Below, in pieces: positions 62,608-64,000 of a stretch of 64,000 bases of DNA; positions within the stretch are counted from its first letter, which is position 1, and each line of letters starts with the position of its first letter. A program made the position numbers and the translations under genes. Below the pieces are notes generated by a model that made no database searches, was not told the origin of the DNA, and was given only the letters and a program-made list of their open reading frames with translations. Origin of the DNA: Planctomycetota bacterium (GTDB lineage Bacteria; Planctomycetota; Phycisphaerae; Phycisphaerales; UBA1924); the NCBI GenBank assembly GCA_033763975.1, contig JANRJM010000013.1, positions 124,001 through 188,000 on the forward strand. The letters are read 5' to 3'.

Positions 62608-64000
62608 TCAGTCCTCTTCCAGCGTCTTCTTGCGGCGGAGGACGTGGTGGTAGTGCTGGGCGAAGCGGTGGGCTTCGTCGCGGACGGCCTGGACGAGGCG
62701 CAGGCCCGGGTTGGTGCGCGGGAGGCGGATGGGGGCCGCCCGGCGCTGGACGAAGATGAGTTCTTCCTTCTTCGCGAGGCTGATGACCATGGGGGGCTTG
62801 GCGCGGAGGAGGTCGAAGACCTCGAGGGCGGCGTGGAGCTGGCCGAGCCCGCCGTCGATGACGATGACGTCGGGGAAGAGTTCCTGGCCCTCGCCCGCGT
62901 CGCGGTAGCGGCGCGAGACGGCCTCGCGGATGCTCGCGTAGTCGTCGTTGCCGCCCTCGACGGTGCGGATCTTGTACCGCCGGTACTCGCTCTTGAACGG
63001 ACGCCCGTCGATGAACGAGACCTTGCTCGCGACGGTCTCGCCCCCCTTGAGGTGCGCGATGTCGATCCCCTCGATGCAGCGGATGGGCTCGTCGAGCTCG
63101 AGCGTCTTCTGGAGGCTCTTGAGCGCCTTGCCGGGCTCGAGCACGAGCGCCTCGGCCTCGGGCTGCCACTGATCGCCCCGGGTGGCGCGCTCGTCGAGCT
63201 TCTCGATGGCGCGGATCTGGTCGCGGATGGCGGCGGCCTGCTCGAAGCGCAGGACGGCGGCGGCCTGCTCCATCTCGGCCCGCAGCTCGCGCAGCATCAC
63301 GCTGCGCTTGCCCGCGAGGAACCGCAGGAACCGGTCGATGTCCGCGCGGTAGAGGTCGCGGGTGACTTTGTCGGCGCACGGCGCGGTGCACTGGTTGATC
63401 GCGTAGAGCAGGCACGGGCGGAAGCGCGCGTTCTTGGGGTCGCCCGCGTCGATGTCGAGGTGGCACGTGCGGAACTTGAAGACCTTCTGCAGGATCGAGA
63501 TCGCCTCGCGCAGCGCGCCGGCGTTCGTGAAGGGCCCGAAGATGCGGGCGCCCTTGAGGTCCGGGCTCGACGGGGCGCGCGTCACGAACACGCGGGGGAA
63601 GTCCTCGCGCATCGTGATCGCGAGGTACGGGAACGTCTTGTCGTCGGTCAGGCGCACGTTGAACCGGGGCTTCAGGTCCTTGATCAGCCGGTTCTCGGTG
63701 AGCAGGGCCTCCCACTCGCTCTCGCACGGGATGACGTCGACGGCCTCGACGACGTCCAGCAGGCGGTTCTTCTGGTAGCCCAGGTCGGCGCTGGGCACGA
63801 AGTACGACGACACGCGTTCGGCCAGCACCAGCGCCTTGCCCACGTACACCACCGTGCCGGCGGCGTCTTTCATCAGGTACACGCCCGGCTCGCGCGGGAG
63901 CGCCCGCGCTACGCCCAGCAGGCGGACGAGGCGCGCGTCGCGCGGGCCCGCGGGAGCGACAAGAGGCGGCGCCTCGCCGGCGGGATCGGACAGATCGGCG
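62608..64000 (-). CDS. uvrC: UvrC excinuclease subunit, without C-terminal HhH domain (5' end off the window)
   Basis: 464 residues are visible. N-terminal GIY-YIG nuclease: REPGVYLMKDAAGTVVYVGK. UVR motif near residue 260: MEQAAAVLRFEQAAAIRDQI. RNase H-like nuclease: GIDIAHLKGGETVAS, VIVIDGGLGQLHAAL (usually DGGKGQ) and RDEAHRFAQHYHH. The protein stops soon after this, at KKTLEED, with no helix-hairpin-helix repeat; E. coli UvrC has about 60-70 residues more. The start codon lies upstream of 64000. It makes the two cuts of nucleotide excision repair. Confidence 0.93.
   Translation of the reverse strand, partial: ADLSDPAGEAPPLVAPAGPRDARLVRLLGVARALPREPGVYLMKDAAGTVVYVGKALVLAERVSSYFVPSADLGYQKNRLLDVVEAVDVIPCESEWEALLTENRLIKDLKPRFNVRLTDDKTFPYLAITMREDFPRVFVTRAPSSPDLKGARIFGPFTNAGALREAISILQKVFKFRTCHLDIDAGDPKNARFRPCLLYAINQCTAPCADKVTRDLYRADIDRFLRFLAGKRSVMLRELRAEMEQAAAVLRFEQAAAIRDQIRAIEKLDERATRGDQWQPEAEALVLEPGKALKSLQKTLELDEPIRCIEGIDIAHLKGGETVASKVSFIDGRPFKSEYRRYKIRTVEGGNDDYASIREAVSRRYRDAGEGQELFPDVIVIDGGLGQLHAALEVFDLLRAKPPMVISLAKKEELIFVQRRAAPIRLPRTNPGLRLVQAVRDEAHRFAQHYHHVLRRKKTLEED

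Noticed and set aside
1-64000. tRNA, rRNA, CRISPR, IS elements, prophage
   Set aside because: No cloverleaf in any gap, no rRNA-like stretch, no regular spacer array, no transposase, integrase or phage structural gene.

Overview
This window is about 64 kb of very GC-rich, densely coding bacterial chromosome. I find 52 protein genes, two of them cut by the window ends, and no rRNA, tRNA, insertion sequence, prophage or CRISPR array. The gene set points to a Gram-negative-type (diderm) bacterium of the Planctomycetota, probably class Phycisphaerae. Reasons: an LpxL-type lipid A acyltransferase and an O-antigen-ligase-like protein; a PrkA kinase; bactofilins; a futalosine hydrolase (menaquinone by the futalosine route); two secreted proteins ending in a Pro-Ala-Pro / hydrophobic / polyarginine sorting tail; a cysteine-less FmdB-type protein; and several lineage-type proteins of unknown function. 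The taxonomic call is inference from family knowledge, not from a database search. GTG starts and 4-base stop/start overlaps (GTGA or ATGA) are common.

Layout. 0-9.4 kb: the end-truncated reverse gene, two bactofilins, an ABC-type permease plus periplasmic adaptor without an ATPase, an SbtA-type bicarbonate transporter, acetyl-CoA synthetase (reverse), a serine hydrolase and an unknown protein. 9.4-14.8 kb: a reverse-strand type IV pilus/type II secretion operon pilM-pilN-pilO-(pilP-position protein)-pilB. 14.9-25.3 kb: futalosine hydrolase, a large coiled-coil adaptor, an HD-GYP protein, a lipoprotein, a LOG-family protein and a 1404-residue AsmA-like protein. 25.4-32.1 kb: radA, a thioesterase coupled to a mini zinc-ribbon membrane protein, a PAP-tail surface protein, a GNAT enzyme, an S41 protease, dtd and an FAD monooxygenase. 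32.2-39.3 kb: prkA with a repeat-bearing leader, a divergent hybrid histidine kinase, a 509-bp non-coding stretch with palindromes and a gene fragment, then trmB-queC-queE (tRNA modification). 39.4-49.6 kb: an HtrA protease, a DASS transporter with a DUF486 protein, a coiled-coil protein with an LpxL-type acyltransferase, a HAF-repeat surface protein, a response-regulator cluster and an O-antigen-ligase-like protein. 49.7-64 kb: a membrane/coiled-coil protein, an orphan solute-binding protein, a second HD-GYP sensor, der, miaA, topA, two small membrane proteins, an M20 amidohydrolase and uvrC running off the edge.

Themes: cell envelope and surface (pili, bactofilins, AsmA, LpxL, O-antigen ligase, sorting-tail proteins), signalling (two HD-GYP proteins, a hybrid kinase, a lone receiver, PrkA) and RNA/DNA maintenance (radA, uvrC, topA, der, dtd, trmB, queC, queE, miaA).

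I did not find a clear new multi-gene defence or mobile system. The strongest unexplained signals are non-coding. (1) A change of strand composition at about 38.5-39.4 kb, from C-rich to G-rich on the + strand. (2) Three 22-bp-period hairpin repeats in the prkA leader. (3) An AT-rich short-unit repeat that contains the queE start.
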